DNA of 64,000 nt from Henricia sp. BOLD:AAB3569 (lineage: Eukaryota; Echinodermata; Asteroidea; Spinulosida; Echinasteridae). Below are positions 59,705 to 64,000 of this stretch, piece after piece; position 1 is the stretch's first letter; each line of letters starts with the position of its first letter. Below the pieces are notes generated by a model. The model searched no databases. It was not told the DNA's origin and saw only the letters and a list, made by a program, of their open reading frames with translations. Position numbers and translations under genes: made by a program. The stretch covers positions 992,001-1,056,000 of the forward strand of contig JBBELK010000057.1 in NCBI GenBank assembly GCA_037783545.1, written 5' to 3'.

Positions 59705-60044
59705 CAGGGTGTCCCAGAAAAAACGGAACAGTTAGGAAAATCGTGATTGTGGGGAAACCAAATGTTGTGAAATGACCAGCAGAGAGCCCATGGCAAATTT
59801 TGTATGCCTGTGCTTATGTAATCAGTCAAAAAGCCCATGCTGCAGAGGATTATGCAATGAAATTCATAATCACAAAACATGCGGCAATTGTCATTTCACC
59901 TCACCTCAGTTTAACAATGATTGTGCAGCCATCCGGAACTGGATTAACCTGCAATTGGTATGAAGTTATAGTTTATGGCTATGGTATTTGTTTTCCCCAC
60001 AATCACGATTTTTCTAACTGTTCCGTTTTTTCTGGGACATCCTG
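59705..60044. mobile_element. Mariner-type MITE (CAGGGTGTCCC ends, TA flanked)
   Basis: A 340-bp element. CAGGGTGTCCCAGAAAAAAC at the left pairs with GTTTTTTCTGGGACATCCTG-like sequence at the right over about 55 bp through 'GGAACAGTTAGGAAAATCGTG'-type sequence (shown shortened). TA flanks both ends. Termini of this form belong to Tc1/mariner elements. Confidence 0.85.
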
Positions 60045-60184
60045 TATAGCCCGCGGTACTGTTGCTCCTAAGCTCAAAGAAACATGTGAAAAACGTTTGA
60101 AGAAAACCCATCATGGAAACAAAACCCCCATAGACACGTGTATAGGGGAACGCACGGAATCAAGCAGTGACTCAAAACTCAATC

Positions 60185-60262
60185 CATGCACATACTGACC
60201 GGACGGGATTCGAACCAGGGCCACACTAGATAGAAGGCGAGGAACTATGCCAATGTTATATA
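60185..60262 (-). repeat. tRNA-like sequence, probably a SINE head
   Basis: On the minus strand it has an A-box-like TGGCATAGTTCC and a B-box GGTTCGAATCCCG with tRNA-like spacing. No full acceptor stem pairs, so a functional tRNA gene is unlikely. Confidence 0.4.
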
Positions 60263-62876
60263 TAGTGTCTGGCAACAGTTTACTATACGCACGCATGTCC
60301 GGATAAGGATGTGAAGTCCAGTACCAATATCATGTCCGCAGTGGTAGAAATATTAGTACGTGTACGTAGACCGAGTAAAGTATACTGTTCGCCATCTTGC
60401 TCCAGGATGGGTGAAAATGTCACTAGCAAAAGACTCATTAATTAGTTATTTTACAACAGACATTTCACCGGCATAAAAAAATAGCATTTGGCAAGAGTAT
60501 TTGTTTGTTATGTCACGCTGACCTGGTTTCGAAGACTAAACTGGCAACATTGGCGATTTTGCGTAGCTTGTTAAAACAGTCACGCCGTTAAAGATAGTAT
60601 ACATGATTGGTAGACTGTTACAAATAGTTTTATCCCCTTGTGTGATTGAATATATGCATGATTAAAACCAACCTGAGCAAAACCAAGCTCCGTACTTCGT
60701 CTAACTTTTGAGAAAACAATCAAAAAAGGGTTTGCAGTAATTTCGCCCCAAATCCACTTCGCCCCAAACCATTTCGCCCTGAACCACGGCCTGTGCACGT
60801 AGTGGTTTTGGGGCGAAGTATCATTTGGGCGATGTAGTGTTTGGACGAAGTGATTTGGGACGAAATGACACTCGGGTGAAGTCGGTTTGGGGGCGAAATG
60901 GCACTTGGGCGAAATGGTTTTGGGGCGAATTGAATGTTCGTCTCATGAGACGAAAAATAATTGTTTTACTCATTTCTCAAAGACTATAGCACTTCAGACA
61001 AAACCATTTCAGGGGAAGTTTTCTACGGTTATCATGTTGATATTGTGTAAGTTATGTGTAAATCTGTGAACATTTCTGATTTTCGAGACACTAATCATGT
61101 ATACTGCCTTTAAATCAACAATAACTGCGCAACACGAGCCCGCGAAACGCAGACAACTGTCGGTGTAAACACTTACTTGATAGCCACAAACTCAAACGAG
61201 ACCTCACGCGCGATTGCTGGAGGGCCTGTGAAATTAGAACTGTTCCCTTTTTGTGCAGTTCGTGTACGTCATGCAACAAAAGCTTTATATTTACGTTAGT
61301 AATACACTGTTGGCTTTTTATAAATAGATAATTTGGAGTGACAGCTAATACAGTTACATTTAAAACATGGTCGTGTCCAAAAGGTCATGTCCACGTGTTT
61401 TTTGAAAAAAGCAAGATAAAATAATTTGGTTTCTTGTTGTCTAGTTTCGTGACCCTACTCATCATTTGTCATTTATGCAACAGCCACCAACTGACTTGAA
61501 CCTCTTCATGGATGTGCACCCATAAAAGGGACATGTTGGCTGTTTAAACTTGACAAATAGACCTGAAACATATAATGACGTCGCGGTTTGTTTACATGCA
61601 TGCTTTTCTACGACCCTATACCGTCTGGTACACACACAGAACCAATGGCATTGGTATGTCTTATGTTTGGTGGTAGCATTTTAAGTATTAAGGTAATTGG
61701 TTTAGCTTGCATCGGGGAGAATGAATGTTAATTAGGGTTTGCCTTTGCCCTTACCCGACGTATATTAGCACTGTATACTCGGTGCTTTCCCGAGACACTA
61801 TGGGAAACTTCATAGCGTGCTTGGTAGCAAAGGTAGCAAAGGTAGCAACATTAAGCATGAGAGCGGCATGTTATCATGTTCTATTTGCGAACACCTTTTA
61901 ACCAAAAACTAGTGTTTTTGAACAATGTTTTTTAATCTCAAAGTACAGCTTGGTAACAATCATTTTGGGATTCAACCCCCCAAAAATGTGTTAAAGCAAC
62001 ATATTTCCAACTTCTACTCAAAATGTTATGTCTTATTTGAAAAAAAAACATTTTAAAAGTATTTTTTGCAAAAATACCGTATTGTCCCTCAAAATGCAGC
62101 TTGTTAAACGCCATTTTTGGATTCAGCGCCCCATAATTAAGTGAGAGTGGCATATTACCGTGTTCTACAAAAAGTATTTGAGGATAACCTAGTGTTTTCA
62201 ACAATTTTTTTAAATGTTTTTGGCGGGTCCAAAATAACCTTCTACTTTCAAGATTCAGCACCCCAAAATTAGGTGGAATCGACAATCGACATGTCACCAA
62301 CTTCTACTCACGAAGTGCCTTTTCTTGTCACTTTTTTTGTTGGGGGGGGGGGGGGGTTGGGGGTGGGGGGATTTCGCCTTGTCTAAATGGCAAATTATGA
62401 CATTATAGCGGTCATTTTGATGACGTCATTTGGACATGTTCCCCCACTGGGATTCTGTGTAATTTTGAGTTATAAAGTAGTCAAGACCTCTACTTAAAAA
62501 AAATACGAAAATTAGCTTGTATTACGCCAGTGCCAGTGCCAGTGTCCCCCCCCCCCTGTCCCCCCCCCCCCCCCCCCCTGTCCCCCCCCCCCCCCCCCCC
62601 TGTCGTCCCCCCCCCCCCCACTGCTTCCTATTTAGGAATGTGATCTTCTATTGAAAAATAAGCATAAATTATTATGGCGTGCTTGTCACCATGCATTGTG
62701 ACCTTGAACTATAGTTTTTTTTTTTTGGATGTTAACATTAAAATAAAATCCTCTGGAGATATCCAAGATGCCGGCCAATATGGCTGTCAAGCCATATCTC
62801 CCATATGATGCAATAAAAACAAAAACAAATTGTTAGTTACCGGTATGTTTTCTACCCTCAAAAAGTATTTTTTGCT
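60263..62876. other. Intergenic stretch with short repeats
   Basis: 60750-60930 is a cluster of 'GGGCGAAATGGTTTTGGGGC'-type repeats that reverses strand near 60795. 61555-61590 is a partial tip of the AATAGACCTG MITE family. 61930-62290 has decayed units with 'GGATTCAxCxCCCCAAAATT'. G-rich and C-rich tracts lie at 62341-62370 and 62547-62619. No gene seen. Confidence 0.45.
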
Positions 62877-62879
62877 TTA

Positions 62880-63360
62880 AATTCCATAATTGATTGCGAT
62901 CAGCATGGCTGCCAAAAGAGGCCAAATTAATTTCAGAAAAATTGTCTGCTGTGCTGGCTGGGCTGGTGCGTTTTCCCCTCGGTTTGGCAAACTCTGCACC
63001 TCCGAGTTTGCATCACTGTTAGGAATATTGTCAAGAGTCGGAATGCCATTGCTGCAGCCCGGCCTCTGGCAACAGTTGGAACCCCCAGTTATCGTCAGGC
63101 ACGTACAGTCCACTGACTCCAGTAACTATGTGTTTCTTCGTTTCCTTGTAGCTTGCAACGGCTACGGCCGACCATTCTTGGCCTTGATGTGTCCTCACTG
63201 TAGACCTGTTCCCCAGGCGGATATCCTCCACCTTAGCTTTAACCATGCTTGGTTGAGAGTCATTTTTCTCTCTGTGCATTCGATCAACGGACTCCCGTCA
63301 ACCTCCCCTCCTCCAAAGAACATCTTCCAGGGTTTAATCCTCTGGTCCCCGGCAAGGAAC
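62880..63360 (-). mobile_element. Small LTR-retroelement fossil (integrase C-terminal-like)
   Basis: Minus-strand sequence around 63130-63250 resembles the end of a Ty3-type integrase (VEDIRLGNRSTVRTHQGQEW followed by an HIVTG segment). No long terminal repeats are seen nearby. It is a short, broken fragment; family assignment is tentative. Confidence 0.4.
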
Positions 63361-64000
63361 TAGATTTATGTATTCGCACGTCGGAATGAAAAACCATTTT
63401 ACCACACTGGAATTATGGGTTCAGAGTCCAATGATTTATTAATATAATCCAACAATCGATTACCAAAACATCGTCAACTGAATTAAATATCTTTATCAGT
63501 TGGTCCCCCTGTACTAATATTTATATGGAACAACGAAGGACCAACTAATAACTCACATGTAGCTAACAGTCACAAAATGGAACAAATCGGAGAAGCAAGA
63601 ATCCAAACACATCAAGGGTTTTCTTAAACCTCAAACGGCATTTGAGAATAGGAATACTGCAATAACTTAAGAGAGTTGTTTTTGTGGGGCCGAGCCGCCA
63701 CAAGACAGAATACAGTAAAATAACAAACTTGATACAAGGACTATTTCGTATTTTTAAACAATGGATAAACATACAACCGTGAAATGTCATCTTCTATAAT
63801 TTAAATACTTGTATAGACTCAAGATACTGAAGTCACATCTCAAGTACACTTTCGAATTATGTTCAGCCACCATAATGATTAAAGAACATGCCATACCAAA
63901 CCCGAGAAAAAGCAACCATGACATCATGGCAGGAGGGGTGGGAGGTGGTTAAGTTTTTGTTCTACAAGACGTCAGATCAGAGGGCAGTCAGAAAAGAGAG
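63361..64000. other. Intergenic stretch at window end
   Basis: No gene or clear repeat seen. Confidence 0.35.

Noticed and set aside
60185-60262. Functional tRNA gene (minus strand)
   Set aside because: Box motifs are present but the cloverleaf does not close; more likely a SINE head.
62890-63363. 157-codon plus-strand frame
   Set aside because: The minus strand shows integrase-like sequence, so the plus-strand frame is probably its shadow.

Overview
The window looks like nuclear DNA of a marine invertebrate deuterostome. An echinoderm such as a sea star is my best guess, with hemichordate or lancelet as alternatives. The clues are a large AT-rich non-coding background, many short inverted-repeat transposons (among them one with GGGGCCAATTTCATAAAGC ends), frequent TACATGTA, abundant tyrosine-recombinase-type retroelements, and a SPEC3/Stum-family exon. 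No bacterial-style operons, rRNA genes or CRISPR arrays are visible. The species call is inference and cannot be settled from the sequence alone.

Host coding content is small. A complete, intronless choline transporter-like (SLC44/CTL) gene lies at 1447-3645 on the plus strand. One well-formed internal exon of a SPEC3/Stum-like membrane protein lies at 38857-39027 on the minus strand, with clean splice signals on both sides. I could not find its other exons.

The rest is mostly mobile-element sediment. 3.9-21.4 kb holds a series of non-autonomous inverted-repeat elements, a 3.7-copy tandem repeat of 331-339 bp, and a 728-bp near-perfect palindrome with a 9-bp target duplication. 23.7-31.0 kb is a broken DIRS-type element bounded by inverted repeats of about 0.4-0.55 kb. 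It carries two nested DNA elements and a 21-bp minisatellite that reverses orientation part-way. 31.3-33.7 kb holds a compound inverted-repeat element and a LINE remnant in which endonuclease and C-terminal coding are fused across a missing reverse transcriptase. 37.9-38.3 kb is a tRNA-derived SINE-like repeat related to one at 8.6-9.2 kb.

The most notable unit is at about 39.5-48.0 kb: a DIRS/Ngaro-like retroelement with gag-like blocks, a zinc knuckle, and a 942-codon open block of reverse transcriptase, RNase H and SGNH-type hydrolase. A 2.15-kb non-coding stretch between its gag-like blocks holds about a dozen copies of a 15-base hairpin motif. The five-base loop ([A/G]CGGG) is conserved while the stem varies in a largely paired way.

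48.8-54.2 kb is an old tandem array of roughly 570-bp units interrupted by a pogo/Tigger-like element. 54.7-64 kb is mostly intergenic, with a mariner-type MITE, other inverted-repeat elements, poly-G/poly-C tracts and a small LTR-type fossil.
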